This document shows positions 9,815 to 19,016 of a DNA stretch of 42,863 nucleotides, one piece after another (within the stretch, counting starts at the first letter, position 1; each line of letters starts with the position of its first letter). Both the position numbers and the translations under genes were made by a program. The notes beneath the pieces were generated by a model. That model was not told the DNA's origin, did no database searches, and worked only from the letters and a program-made list of their open reading frames with translations. The stretch is from JABDPF01 sp037384065 (GTDB lineage: Bacteria > Pseudomonadota > Gammaproteobacteria > Xanthomonadales > SZUA-36), in the NCBI GenBank assembly GCA_037384065.1, contig JARROJ010000027.1, positions 1 to 42,863 on the forward strand, read 5' to 3'.

Positions 9815-10978
9815 ATGGCCCGGCCCATCCTGCCCGAACCCCCCGACGACCTCAAGCGGCTCAGCCGAGCACTGCAGCAACGCCTGCACGACGCCATGGG
9901 GCCCGACGGCGAGATCAGTTTTGCCCGCTTCATGGAAATGGCGCTGTACGAGCCCGGGCTCGGCTACTACTCGGCCGGCCTGCACAAGCTGGGCGCGGCC
10001 GGCGATTTCGTCACCGCACCCGAGCTGGGCGACGTGTTCGGCGCCTGCCTCGCCCGGCAGGCCCGGGAAGTCGCTTCCGGTACGGGCGACTGGGACATTC
10101 TCGAAATCGGCGCAGGCAGCGGCCGCCTGGCGGCCACGGTGCTGCGGGAACTTGACGCGGCCGATCTGCCGCGACGCTACGCGATCCTCGAGCGGAGCGC
10201 CGACCTGCGCGCTGTCCAGCGAAAAACGCTGGCTGACGCGGTGCCGGACCGTTTCGAGCGGGTCACCTGGCTCGATCGGCCACCCACGGAGTCCTGGCGC
10301 GGGCTGGTTCTCGCCAACGAGGTGCTCGACGCGCTGGCCGTGGAACGCTTTGAAATCCGCGACGGCGACGTGCGTCAGCTGTGCGTGCGGGCCACTGACG
10401 ATGGTTTCCGATGGTCCACGCGCGCGGCGCCGGCGGCGCTCGAGGCGCAGGTCCGCCACCTGGAAGCGGATATCGGCGCGCCGTTTGCCGACGGATACCG
10501 CTCGGAAATCCAGCTGCACCTGCCGGCCTGGCTCGATTCAGTGACCGAGCGGCTCGAACAGGGGCTGGCGCTGTTCATCGACTACGGCTATCCGCGGCGC
10601 GAGTACTACCGGGCCGAGCGCCGCGACGGCACCCTGATGTGCCACTACCGCCACCGCGCGCACGACGACGTGTTCTTCTGGCCGGGCCTTCAGGACCTCA
10701 CGGCCTGGGTCGATTTCACCGCCCTGGCCGAGGCCGCCGACCGCTGCGGCCTGGATGTCGACGGCTACACCAGCCAGGCGATGTTCCTGGCCGGTTGCGG
10801 GCTCGAATCGGTGCTCGAAAACAGAATGACGGCGGACGGCGCCGCGCTGGCCGCCGAGGTGCGCCAGCTGACCCTGCCCGGCCTGATGGGCGAGCGCTTC
10901 CAGGTGATGGGGCTGGGCCGCGGCCTGGAGCGCGAACCGCGGGGGTTCAGCCTGCTGGACCTGCGCTACCGGCTATAG
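9815..10978 (+). CDS. MidA/NDUFAF7-family SAM-dependent methyltransferase
   Basis: The 387-aa protein belongs to the COG1565 (DUF185) methyltransferases. Mitochondrial NDUFAF7 methylates an arginine of a complex I subunit; bacterial targets are not established. Family hallmarks are ISFARFMEMALYEPGLGYYS, GDFVTAPELGDVFGACLA, the SAM motif DILEIGAGSGRLAATVL and FIDYGYPRREYY. It starts 29 bases from the divergent pteridine reductase and its 3' end overlaps the convergent cca by 32 bases. A second complex I assembly-like gene (NDUFA9-like) is close by on the other strand. Confidence 0.93.
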   Translation: MARPILPEPPDDLKRLSRALQQRLHDAMGPDGEISFARFMEMALYEPGLGYYSAGLHKLGAAGDFVTAPELGDVFGACLARQAREVASGTGDWDILEIGAGSGRLAATVLRELDAADLPRRYAILERSADLRAVQRKTLADAVPDRFERVTWLDRPPTESWRGLVLANEVLDALAVERFEIRDGDVRQLCVRATDDGFRWSTRAAPAALEAQVRHLEADIGAPFADGYRSEIQLHLPAWLDSVTERLEQGLALFIDYGYPRREYYRAERRDGTLMCHYRHRAHDDVFFWPGLQDLTAWVDFTALAEAADRCGLDVDGYTSQAMFLAGCGLESVLENRMTADGAALAAEVRQLTLPGLMGERFQVMGLGRGLEREPRGFSLLDLRYRL

Positions 10979-12179
10979 CCTCGATTCGCGCGCGGCGCAG
11001 CAGCGCGCCGATCTGCGGGCCGTCGAGGCCGTCGGTATCGAGCTCCCGCGCACGAACCGAGCGCGCGGCCGTCAGCGCCGTCCGTAGCCGCTCCGCCTGC
11101 GGATAAGGCCGGTCCGCGCGGCCCGCGCGGCCACGGAAGTCCGCCGCGCAGGCCTGCAGAAAAGGCTCCAGCTCATCCGGTCGGCGCAGGAAATCACCCT
11201 CCTCCAGCAATGCGAACACGCGGGCGGGCTTCATCTCGAGCGCGCGATGACAGCGCAGGTGCAGGGCCGTCACCCGCAGCGCCAGCTCGCGCCAGGCGGT
11301 CGGCGCACGCAGCCGGTCGCACACCTCGCGAACCCGCGGCACACCGCGTTGCTCGTGCCGGACGTGCGACGGCCATTCCTCCCGCGGCGTCAACGCCTTG
11401 CCGAGGTCGTGCAACAGGAGCGTGAACACGATGCGCGGTTCGCACCCGCGGCGCGCGGCCTCGTCCATCGCGAGCAGGACGTGACGGCCGGTGTCGATCT
11501 CGGGGTGATAGCGGGCCGGTTGCGGGATTCCGAACAGTTCGTCCACCTCCGGCAGCAAGGCGCCCAGGGCGCCGCAGTCCCGCAATACCGTGACGAAGGC
11601 CGACGGCTTCGGTTCCCCCATCGCGCCGGCGATCTCGGCCCAGACGCGCTCGGGCGCCAGGTGGGCCAGCTCGCCGGACGCCGTCATCCCCGTCATCAGC
11701 GCGAGCGTGTCGGGATGCACGCTGAATCCGAGTGGGGCGAAACGGGCGGCGAAGCGCGCCACGCGCAACACCCGCAGCGGGTCCTCGCGAAAGGCCGGCG
11801 AAACGTGGCGCAGCACGCGCCGCTCGATGTCCCGTTCACCGCCGCAGGGATCGATCAGCCGCCCGGATGCATCGCGGGCCATCGCGTTGATCGTGAGGTC
11901 GCGCCGCTGCAGGTCCTCTTCCAGCGTCACGCCCGGATCGAAATCGACCTCGAAGCCGTGGTAGCCGTGCCCCCGCTTGCGCTCCTTGCGGGCCAGCGCG
12001 TACTCCTCGCCGGTCTCCGGGTGCAGAAAAACCGGAAAATCGGCGCCAACCTGCCGGTAACCCTCGGCCAGCAGTTGTTCCGGCGTGCCGCCGACCACGA
12101 CCCAGTCGCGCTCGACGGGCTCCCGGTCGAGCAGAGCGTCGCGCACGGCGCCGCCGACCAGGTAAACCCGATAAGCCAC
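10947..12179 (-). CDS. cca: tRNA nucleotidyltransferase (CCA-adding enzyme)
   Basis: Cca adds or repairs the 3'-terminal CCA of tRNAs. The product (410 aa; E. coli 412) has the class II nucleotidyltransferase head (YLVGGAVRDALLDREPVERD), RRDLTINAMA, and a C-terminal HD domain with FTLLLHDLGK. The start is a GTG at 12179, one base after the stop of the upstream reductase gene; the frame stays open much further upstream only as the antiparallel reading of that neighbour. The spacing implies coupled translation. The last 32 bases overlap the convergent MidA-family gene. Confidence 0.96.
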   Translation of the reverse strand: MAYRVYLVGGAVRDALLDREPVERDWVVVGGTPEQLLAEGYRQVGADFPVFLHPETGEEYALARKERKRGHGYHGFEVDFDPGVTLEEDLQRRDLTINAMARDASGRLIDPCGGERDIERRVLRHVSPAFREDPLRVLRVARFAARFAPLGFSVHPDTLALMTGMTASGELAHLAPERVWAEIAGAMGEPKPSAFVTVLRDCGALGALLPEVDELFGIPQPARYHPEIDTGRHVLLAMDEAARRGCEPRIVFTLLLHDLGKALTPREEWPSHVRHEQRGVPRVREVCDRLRAPTAWRELALRVTALHLRCHRALEMKPARVFALLEEGDFLRRPDELEPFLQACAADFRGRAGRADRPYPQAERLRTALTAARSVRARELDTDGLDGPQIGALLRRARIEAIAGSAGPAG

Positions 12180-12180
12180 G

Positions 12181-13122
12181 TCAGCCGACGAAGTGCCGGC
12201 GGCAGGCATCCAGTCGCGTTTGCCGCGGGCTGCGGGCGCACAGGTACGTCGGCACCACGCTCTCGACCGACCGCGGCCGAATGCCGAGTTCGACCAGCCC
12301 GTTTTCCTCGCTCGTGTTGGGCGTCTGCAGGGACCGGTAGTTGTCGGTCGAGAACGGCTTGCCCGGTACGAAGTCCATGACCGCTGCCTGCAGGCGCGCC
12401 AGCCAATCCGGCAGCCCGACGATGCCGCGCCGCAGGCCGGCGGTAGTCGCCGTGAAGCGGACCAGTTCCCGCAGCGTGTATTCCTTCGGCCCGACCAGGG
12501 GGTAGATCCTGCCGTACGTGGCGTCGTCGTCCAGCACCTGCGCGATCGCGGCGGCGACGTCATCGGCCCAGACGGGCTGCAAACGCGCGTCCGGGCAGGC
12601 CAGCGGCAGCAGGGGCGCCAGGCGCAGCAGCGTGGCGAAACGGTTGAAGAAACTGTCGCCGGCGCCGAACACGACCGACGGACGGAAGATCGTCCAGTCG
12701 AGATCCTCGGCCGCCTGTATGCGCTGTTCGGCCTCGCCCTTGCTGATCTGGTAGTGGCTGCGACCCTCGCCGGCGCCCAGCGCGCTGACCTGCACGAAGC
12801 GGCGCACACCGGTGTCCCGCGCGGCGGCGATCAGCTTCTCGACCAGTTCGACGTGAACGTGGTGAAAGCCTCGCCCCTTGCGCCCTTTTTCGTTCAGGAT
12901 ACCGACCATGTTGATGACCGCGTCGGCCCCCTGCATGGAAGCGCGCAGCGCCTCGTCATCGAAGGCGTCCGCTTGCCGCACCGTGACCCGCGGCAGGACC
13001 TGCAGGTCGCGGCAACCGGGCTTGTAACGCGTCAGCGCGAGGCAGTCATGCCCGGCCGCAACGAGTTTCGGCAAGAGATGGTGCCCGAGAAATCCGGTCG
13101 CCCCGGTTAGAAAGATCTTCAT
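12181..13122 (-). CDS. NDUFA9-like NAD(P)-binding epimerase/reductase
   Basis: An atypical short-chain dehydrogenase of 313 aa resembling the NDUFA9 accessory subunit of complex I and related bacterial NAD(P)-binding proteins. The N-terminal Rossmann motif is GATGFLGHHLL; later segments include GVRRFVQVSALGA and TIFRPSVVFGAGDSFFNRF. The usual YxxxK is present as YQISK. The ATG at 13122 is supported by GGAGG eight bases upstream, so an ATG at 13137 is rejected. It lies between slt and cca in one transcription unit. A specific reaction cannot be assigned. Confidence 0.87.
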   Translation of the reverse strand: MKIFLTGATGFLGHHLLPKLVAAGHDCLALTRYKPGCRDLQVLPRVTVRQADAFDDEALRASMQGADAVINMVGILNEKGRKGRGFHHVHVELVEKLIAAARDTGVRRFVQVSALGAGEGRSHYQISKGEAEQRIQAAEDLDWTIFRPSVVFGAGDSFFNRFATLLRLAPLLPLACPDARLQPVWADDVAAAIAQVLDDDATYGRIYPLVGPKEYTLRELVRFTATTAGLRRGIVGLPDWLARLQAAVMDFVPGKPFSTDNYRSLQTPNTSEENGLVELGIRPRSVESVVPTYLCARSPRQTRLDACRRHFVG

Positions 13123-13161
13123 GCGAATTTCCTCCATGCCGCCGGTTGCACCGGCAGGCGG

Positions 13162-15264
13162 TTACGGCCCCTGGCCGGAAACGCGGCAGACCACGTCCGC
13201 CACCGCTTTCGCCGTGACGGTGTCCGCAGGCGCTCCCAACGGGGGCATGCGGGCCGATACGCGCGTGACCGGACGGTCCATTCGCCAATCGTATAGCGTC
13301 GTGAAGGCGAGCACACGCGGCACGTAATCCCGGGTCTCAAAATAGGGCAAGGTGTCGATCCAGGCAACCGGGTCGACCGGGTGATCGTCCGCCAGCCATC
13401 GCTCCACGGCCCGCGGCCCCGCATTGTAGGCCGCAGCGGCAAGCACCGGGCTTTGCGCGAAGCGATCCAGCAGGTCCCGCAGATAGGTCGTGCCGAACAG
13501 GATGTTATCACCGGCCTGCATCAATTGCTGCGTCCCCTGGTAGGCCAGGCCGTGCTCGCGCGCCAACTGCCGGGCCGTGCCGGGCGTGAGCTGCATGAGT
13601 CCGCGGGCCCCGGCCGGGGACACGGCGTCCTCGGCGAGCGCGCTCTCCGAACGCATCAGCCCCATGATCCAGGCCGCATCCAGCCCGAGCCGCTGCGCCT
13701 GGTCATCGACCAGTTCCCGGTAGGGTTTGGGGAAACGCCACTCGTACCAGCGCAGGTCGCCGCTGTTTCCCAGCGCCGCGATGGCCCGGTCCGGCCAGAG
13801 TTCCCGTGTCGCGAGGGCTGCTGCGGTGCGCAGGCCGGCCCGGTCGAGATCGCGCACCGCGCGATTCCACTCGCGCCGCGCCCAGGACGGCAGCCCGGCG
13901 CGCCGCAATTCAAGCGCGCGCGCGAACGGCGGGTCGCCCGCCAGCCGGTCGACGGCGGCGGCCGCCACCTGCGGTTCGAGCGGACAGATGGAATACGGCA
14001 GATCGAGCGCGTCGGCGGCCAGGAAACCGTAGAAGTTCGCCTCGCCGGCGAGTCCGGCCAGTTGCTCGCGACCCTCCGTCGCGGCCCCGGTCTCGAGCGC
14101 CGCGCGCGCCGCCCAGTACCGCCAGCGGGCGTCATCGCGGTGCTGCGCCGGCATCGCGGCGAGGACATCGGCCAGCTGCCTCCAGTCACCGGAGGCGAGG
14201 GCGAATCGCGCCCACCATTCGTAAAGGCGCGCATCCCGGAAGTCCGGCGGTACGGCGGCCATCCGCTGTGCCGTCGCGGGATTGCGCTCGACCGCCGACC
14301 ACAGCGCCAGTTCGGCCAGGATGCCGCCGCGCTCGACATCGCTCCACGCAAAGGCGTTCCCGACGGTCGCGAAAACGCGCCACGCCGCGTCGGCATCACT
14401 GCGCGCCAGGCGCCGCAACCCGTAGTCGACGATGCGCCGCGCCTGCCCGGTGTCCGGCCACGAGGCCGCCCGGGCCAGTCGGCGGTAGCCGCTCCGGTCC
14501 TGCTCGTACCAGCGGTCGGCCCAAACCCGGTCCTCGGCATCCAGGTAACGGGCCAGATAGCGCGTCAGCCGCCGCTCGCGGGCCGTCATCGCGCGATCGA
14601 TCCGTTCCCAGGCGAGGCTCGAGGTGATGCCATTCTGGCGGCGCAGCCAGTCGAAGACCGGATCGCAGGCATCCGGCTGCGACTTGCCGACGGCCCACAG
14701 GGTTCGCGCTTCAGCCAGCAGGCCGTCGGTCTGACCGCTCCGGATCCGGGCGTGGGCGACGTGGCAGCGCACCTCCGTGTCGTTCGAATCGCCGCCATAA
14801 CGCAGCACCGCCTGCCAGCGGCCGCGTTTCCCCAGCGTGCGCAGCCAGACCGTCTCGAGGCCGTCGGCGAAGGCCCAGTCGCGGTGCGCGGCGAGAAAGT
14901 CGGCCATTTCGGGCGCGGGCACCGCGGCGCGGCGGTGGCGCAGATCCTCGTAACGGAGGTAGGGATACAGCAGGTAACCCTCGGCAGCCGGCAACAGGGA
15001 CTCGAACTGCTCGCGGCGACCTTCACGGGCGGCGGTCCAGGCCTCACTGAAGGTCGCGCGTTGCGCAACCGGGTCCGCCAGAGCGGCGGGCGGCGCCGCT
15101 GCGCACAGCGCCGTGAAAAGGCACACGAGCGCTGTCCGCCGAACGCGGGGCGCAGTAAACTGGCCCGGGCTGCACGAATCCCGTCCCGCGTCGAGCGGGG
15201 GCTGACAGCGAACGTCGGCGCGGTTGAAAATCACGGTCAACAGAATATGCAAACGACTACTCAT
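13162..15264 (-). CDS. slt: soluble lytic murein transglycosylase
   Basis: Slt cleaves peptidoglycan glycan strands in the periplasm, leaving 1,6-anhydromuramic ends. A long helical superhelical domain (roughly residues 70-520) precedes the lysozyme-like domain, whose catalytic glutamate is in GLMRSESALAEDAVS, followed by AGARGLMQLTPGTARQLA and AAAYNAGPRAVERWL. A hydrophobic signal core (TALVCLFTALCAAA) ends in PPAALA. The start is uncertain: the ATG at 15264 leaves only 26 bases to the divergent tauE start and gives an unusually long leader, yet no ATG, GTG or TTG occurs between the GTG at 15234 and the signal core. Confidence 0.93.
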   Translation of the reverse strand: MSSRLHILLTVIFNRADVRCQPPLDAGRDSCSPGQFTAPRVRRTALVCLFTALCAAAPPAALADPVAQRATFSEAWTAAREGRREQFESLLPAAEGYLLYPYLRYEDLRHRRAAVPAPEMADFLAAHRDWAFADGLETVWLRTLGKRGRWQAVLRYGGDSNDTEVRCHVAHARIRSGQTDGLLAEARTLWAVGKSQPDACDPVFDWLRRQNGITSSLAWERIDRAMTARERRLTRYLARYLDAEDRVWADRWYEQDRSGYRRLARAASWPDTGQARRIVDYGLRRLARSDADAAWRVFATVGNAFAWSDVERGGILAELALWSAVERNPATAQRMAAVPPDFRDARLYEWWARFALASGDWRQLADVLAAMPAQHRDDARWRYWAARAALETGAATEGREQLAGLAGEANFYGFLAADALDLPYSICPLEPQVAAAAVDRLAGDPPFARALELRRAGLPSWARREWNRAVRDLDRAGLRTAAALATRELWPDRAIAALGNSGDLRWYEWRFPKPYRELVDDQAQRLGLDAAWIMGLMRSESALAEDAVSPAGARGLMQLTPGTARQLAREHGLAYQGTQQLMQAGDNILFGTTYLRDLLDRFAQSPVLAAAAYNAGPRAVERWLADDHPVDPVAWIDTLPYFETRDYVPRVLAFTTLYDWRMDRPVTRVSARMPPLGAPADTVTAKAVADVVCRVSGQGP

Positions 15265-15290
15265 CAGCAAGCGGACCGGAGCGCACCGGC

Positions 15291-16073
15291 ATGATCCTGG
15301 CGTATCTCATGATCGGGCTCCTGGCCGGTTATCTGGCCGGATTCCTCGGCATCGGGGGCGGGTTCGTGGTGGTGCCCGCGCTGACCTGGTTGTTCCTGCA
15401 GAACCCCGAAACCGCCCCGTTCGCGGTGCACATGGCCGTCGCGACTTCGCTCGGCACGATGCTCGTCACGTCGCTCAGTTCCATCCTGGCGCACCATCGC
15501 CGGCGCGCGATCCGCTGGGCGCTGGTTCGCGCGCTCGCCCCGGGCCTGATCGCCGGAGCCGTGCTCGGCGCCCTGCTGGCCGACCGGCTGGACGGCGCGG
15601 CGCTGGTCCGTATCGTCGGCATTTTCGCGATTCTGGCGGGGCTGCAGCTCATCCTGGGCCGCAAACCCACGGGCGAAAAAACCCTGCCGGGCCAGCCGGC
15701 CGTCAGCGGTGTCGGCGTCATCATCGGCGGCATTTCCAGTTTGATCGGCATCGGTGGCGGCGCGCTGACCGGCCCGTGGCAGATGTGGCACGGCGTCCGC
15801 GCCCAGAACGCAGTGGCCACCTCGGCGGCCTGTGGCTACCCGATCGCCATCGCGGGCTCGCTGTCCTTCGTGGCGCTCGGGCTCGATGGCGGGCTGCCGG
15901 CCGGCGCGCTCGGCTACGTCCACCTGCCCGCCTTCGCCGGCATCTCGGTCGCCAGCGCCCTCGCCGCACCGCTGGGCGCGGCCACGGTCCATCGCCTGCC
16001 GGCCGCGACGGTAAAACGCCTGTTCGGTGTTTTTCTGCTGCTGGTCGGCCTGCGCATGCTGGCCGGGTTCTGA
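15291..16073 (+). CDS. TauE/SafE family membrane permease
   Basis: A 260-aa inner-membrane protein of the TauE/SafE family, linked to export or uptake of sulfite, sulfoacetate and other organosulfur or organic anions. About eight hydrophobic segments are visible. The duplicated family motif occurs at the start (AGFLGIGGGFVVVPALTWL) and in the middle (ISSLIGIGGGALTGP). The ATG has GGAG nine bases upstream. No sulfur gene lies nearby, so the substrate is unknown. It converges on the endonuclease/phosphatase-family gene. Confidence 0.9.
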   Translation: MILAYLMIGLLAGYLAGFLGIGGGFVVVPALTWLFLQNPETAPFAVHMAVATSLGTMLVTSLSSILAHHRRRAIRWALVRALAPGLIAGAVLGALLADRLDGAALVRIVGIFAILAGLQLILGRKPTGEKTLPGQPAVSGVGVIIGGISSLIGIGGGALTGPWQMWHGVRAQNAVATSAACGYPIAIAGSLSFVALGLDGGLPAGALGYVHLPAFAGISVASALAAPLGAATVHRLPAATVKRLFGVFLLLVGLRMLAGF

Positions 16074-16092
16074 GCCTGCGGATCGCGGGACG

Positions 16093-16920
16093 TCAGGGCG
16101 CCCCGCTCCGCTCGACGCTGAGCACCGGCCGGGTCGCCGCCTGGAGTTCCAGCCCGTCGGGCAAAACGATTTCCAGCGCGATCGGGCAATGATCCGAAAA
16201 CGGCATGTCGAACACCTCGGCGGTGCCCGTTTGGAGGCGTTCACTGACCAGGATGTGGTCGATCGCGCGTTGCGGCTGCCAGGACGGGTAGGTGGCGAGA
16301 CCGCCGGTCGGCGCGCGCAGCGCCATCGTCTCGCAGAACCTGGCGACCTGCGGCGAGTTCACCTCGGTATTGAGGTCACCGACGACGATCAGGTTGCGGC
16401 CCGAATCGAGTTCGCGCGCGAGAAAGTTGAGTTGCTGGTTGCGGGCGCGCTTGCCAAGGGCCAGGTGCACGACGGCCAGGTCCAGCCCGTCCGGCCCGTC
16501 ACCATAGCGCACCAGCAGCGTGCCGCGGCCCGGGATGACGCCCGGCAGTCGGTGTTCCTCGACCGCGCTCGGTTCGAAGCGGCTGAGAAACCCGTTGCCG
16601 GCGTAAGCGACCTTGCCCACGCGCCGGTTCGACTGGTGGCACCAGAACGGCATGGCCGCATGACCGGCCAGGTAACGCGTCTGGTTGATGTAGCCCGAGC
16701 GCAGGCTGCCTGAATCCGCCTCCTGCAGGGCGACCATGTCGAACGAGGACGCGAACTCGGCAATCGCGTCGAGGTTGGCGATGCGTTGCGTATGCGGCAG
16801 GACCTGCCGCCAGCTGTGCGTTACGTAATGGTGGTACCGCGCGGTGGACGTGCCCGCCTGGATGTTGAAACTGAGCAGGCGGATCCGCTGTCCGGAACCG
16901 TTTTCAGTTCGCTGTGGCAC
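16093..16920 (-). CDS. endonuclease/exonuclease/phosphatase family protein
   Basis: The protein has the EEP (DNase I-like) fold of metal-dependent phosphodiesterases. Seen in order: RLLSFNIQAG, DMVALQEAD (metal-binding Glu), LIVVGDLNTE (Asp/Asn pair), RAIDHILVSE and FSDHCPIALEI (catalytic His). I take the GTG at 16920 (275 aa), which overlaps the dsbA 3' end by 17 bases; the frame continues upstream only inside dsbA. There is no clear signal peptide. It forms the end of a cytochrome c4-dsbA-EEP unit. Substrate (DNA, phospholipid or nucleotide) cannot be deduced. Confidence 0.88.
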   Translation of the reverse strand: MPQRTENGSGQRIRLLSFNIQAGTSTARYHHYVTHSWRQVLPHTQRIANLDAIAEFASSFDMVALQEADSGSLRSGYINQTRYLAGHAAMPFWCHQSNRRVGKVAYAGNGFLSRFEPSAVEEHRLPGVIPGRGTLLVRYGDGPDGLDLAVVHLALGKRARNQQLNFLARELDSGRNLIVVGDLNTEVNSPQVARFCETMALRAPTGGLATYPSWQPQRAIDHILVSERLQTGTAEVFDMPFSDHCPIALEIVLPDGLELQAATRPVLSVERSGAP

Positions 16921-17578
16921 TGGTCTTGCGCAGCTTCGCCGCCTCGATACCGACCAGGTAATCGACGACGTCGAGCATCGCCTCGAAACTCGGAATCGCG
17001 GCATTGCCCACGACGCGGTACTTGCCGTTCACGACCAGTGACGGCGTGCCGGTGATGCCGTATTCGCGAACCAGCTGCTGATCCCTGCGAATCCGGCCGT
17101 CGACGGCGAAGGAGCGGGCTGTGGAGAGAAACGTTTTCTTGTCCAGACCGAACTGGGAATAGAACGTCGCGATCTCGTCGAGGCTGCGCAGAATCTTCTT
17201 CTCCTTCCACAGCCGATCCATCATGGCCGGGTGTGCCTCCTTGGGCGCGCCCATGATTTCGGCCGTCACGTAACCGCGGGCGTACAACTCCCATGAAGAA
17301 CGACCGAACACGACCGGGATCCGGCGGAATTCGACGTAGTCCGGCGCCTTGGCCGCCCAGCTGTTGATGTAGGGATCGATGGTCGCGCAGTGCGTGCACA
17401 GGTAGCTGAACAGCTCCACCACCTCGACCTTGTCGCCCGGTACCGCGGAGGCCTTGTCGATCTTGGTGTAGTGCAGGCCTTCCTGGTAGGGCACGAGGCC
17501 CTGTGCCTGCACCGGCCCGGCGATCACGGCGGTAAGGACCAGCAGCAGCGCCGCCAGCCGATTGATCGATTGACTCAT
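16904..17578 (-). CDS. dsbA: thiol:disulfide interchange protein DsbA-like
   Basis: A periplasmic thioredoxin-fold oxidase that puts disulfides into exported proteins. A signal peptide (AALLLVLTAVIAGPVQAQ) precedes the mature domain. The active site is C61-T-H-C64 in ELFSYLCTHCATIDP; the canonical motif is CPHC, so the dipeptide differs by Pro to Thr. The cis-proline loop is ITGTPSLVVNGKY. The ATG at 17578 is chosen because GGAG lies six bases upstream; a TTG at 17590 would disrupt that. Length 224 aa (E. coli 208). The gene follows cytochrome c4, as in other gammaproteobacteria. Confidence 0.93.
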   Translation of the reverse strand: MSQSINRLAALLLVLTAVIAGPVQAQGLVPYQEGLHYTKIDKASAVPGDKVEVVELFSYLCTHCATIDPYINSWAAKAPDYVEFRRIPVVFGRSSWELYARGYVTAEIMGAPKEAHPAMMDRLWKEKKILRSLDEIATFYSQFGLDKKTFLSTARSFAVDGRIRRDQQLVREYGITGTPSLVVNGKYRVVGNAAIPSFEAMLDVVDYLVGIEAAKLRKTSATAN

Positions 17579-17641
17579 CGTGTTCTCCAAAATCTCGTTG
17601 TCATGGCGCGTGTTCTAGGGACCACTGAGCGCCGTCAGGGT

Positions 17642-18265
17642 TCACTCGGCGAGGTGCAAACCCTCGATGTAGCTCGCCACGGCCTGGATCTCGTCTGCGG
17701 TCAGCCGCGCGGCGACCCCGTTCATGACGTGGCTGTTGGCGTCTTTCGCGCCCCAGTTCTCGCCATCCTTGAAGCGGGTCAGCATACTCGCGGTGTACAC
17801 GGCGTGCTGGCCGGCCAGCGCCGGGTAACCTGACAGGGGATTGCCTTCGCCGGCGGGCCCGTGGCAGGCCATGCATGCCGGCACGCCGGTTTCCGCGTTG
17901 CCGGCCCGGTAAATGCGGGCGCCGAGTTCGATCAGCGACTCGTCCGCCACGCCACCGTTGCTGGTCTGCGACGCGAAGTAGGCCGCCAGGTCCAGGATGT
18001 CCTGGTCGCTGAGGCCGGGCGTGATGCCCGCCATCTCGGGAACCGGACGCGCGCCGGCCTTGATCAGCGTGATCTGGCGCGCGAGGTAGCCTTCGTGTTG
18101 CCCGGCCAGCTTCGGCCAGGTGGCGACCATGCTGTTGCCGTCCACGCCGTGGCAGGCGGCGCAAATGGCTGATTTCCCCTGCCCCGCAGCGGCGTCCCCC
18201 TTGGCGAGGGCCTGCGCGCTGCAGAGTACCAGCAGGATGGCGGCGACCCGCAGCAGTGATCTCAT
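17642..18265 (-). CDS. cytochrome c4, di-heme
   Basis: A periplasmic di-heme electron carrier, typically feeding terminal oxidases. The 207-aa precursor begins with a signal peptide (LLRVAAILLVLCSAQALA). Two heme-binding motifs, CAACH in the first half and CMACH in the second, reflect the tandem domain structure of cytochrome c4. Axial methionine candidates lie in PEMAGITPGLSD and NSHVMNGVAARL. GGGAG seven bases before the ATG supports the start. It is divergent from engB and upstream of dsbA, a familiar gammaproteobacterial arrangement that links redox and disulfide formation. Confidence 0.95.
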   Translation of the reverse strand: MRSLLRVAAILLVLCSAQALAKGDAAAGQGKSAICAACHGVDGNSMVATWPKLAGQHEGYLARQITLIKAGARPVPEMAGITPGLSDQDILDLAAYFASQTSNGGVADESLIELGARIYRAGNAETGVPACMACHGPAGEGNPLSGYPALAGQHAVYTASMLTRFKDGENWGAKDANSHVMNGVAARLTADEIQAVASYIEGLHLAE

Positions 18266-18373
18266 GTTCGATCTCCCAGAAACTGTTTACTCGGTATTCA
18301 GGAAAGGTTAGCCGCGGTATTATCGCGGTTTCGACTGTCGCGTGCCAGCCCGGACCGCGAAAGATATGACGTG

Positions 18374-18982
18374 ATGGACACCGACCGCAAGCTCTACCAT
18401 TCCGCACGCTACGTCATCAGTGCGCACCGACTCGACCAGCTGCCGCCGGACGAGGGTTTCGAGGTCGCCTTCGCCGGCCGCAGCAACGCCGGCAAGTCCA
18501 GCGCGATCAACGCCCTGACCGGGCAGAAATCCCTGGCGCGAACCAGCAAAACGCCCGGGCGCACGCAGCAGATCGTGATCTTCGATCTCGACGAGCAGCG
18601 CCGCATCGCCGACCTGCCGGGCTACGGCTTCGCCCGCGTGCCGGAGAAGCTCAAGGCCCATTGGCGAGCGGTCATGCAGCGTTATTTCGAAACCCGCGCC
18701 TGCCTGCGCGGCGTGATTCTCGTCATGGATGCACGGCATCCGATGAAGCCGTTCGATGAACAGATGCTGGCCTGGTGCTCGGCGTCCGGCGTGCCCTGTC
18801 ACGTGCTGCTGACCAAGGCCGACAAGCTGAAACGCGGCCCGGCGCAGGCCGCGCTGCACCGTGTCCGCCGCGACCTGCCACCCGGCGCCACGGCGCAGGT
18901 GTTTTCCGCCCGCACCGGCGCGGGCCTCGACGACCTGATCGCCTGCCTCGGCGACTGGTATGCGCTGCCCGCGACAGGCTAA
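18374..18982 (+). CDS. engB: ribosome biogenesis GTPase EngB (YihA/YsxC)
   Basis: EngB is an essential GTPase of large-subunit assembly. All GTPase motifs are present: G1 GRSNAGKSS, G3 DLPGYG, G4 LTKADK and a G5-like SARTGAGL. The switch region reads SKTPGRTQQIVIF. The ATG at 18374 gives 202 aa (E. coli 210); a GTG one codon earlier is possible. The 108-base gap to cytochrome c4 is the divergent control region; the minus strand there has a GATAAT hexamer that could serve cytochrome c4, but without a convincing -35. Confidence 0.97.
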   Translation: MDTDRKLYHSARYVISAHRLDQLPPDEGFEVAFAGRSNAGKSSAINALTGQKSLARTSKTPGRTQQIVIFDLDEQRRIADLPGYGFARVPEKLKAHWRAVMQRYFETRACLRGVILVMDARHPMKPFDEQMLAWCSASGVPCHVLLTKADKLKRGPAQAALHRVRRDLPPGATAQVFSARTGAGLDDLIACLGDWYALPATG

Positions 18983-19016
18983 AATCCGCCCCTGATCTGA
19001 AAGGAACGAGATAACC

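Noticed and set aside
13141..13155. Short hairpin GCCGGT-TGC-ACCGGC between slt and the NDUFA9-like gene
   Set aside because: Only six base pairs with no T-run, in a GC-rich gap; likely chance or a minor intercistronic structure.
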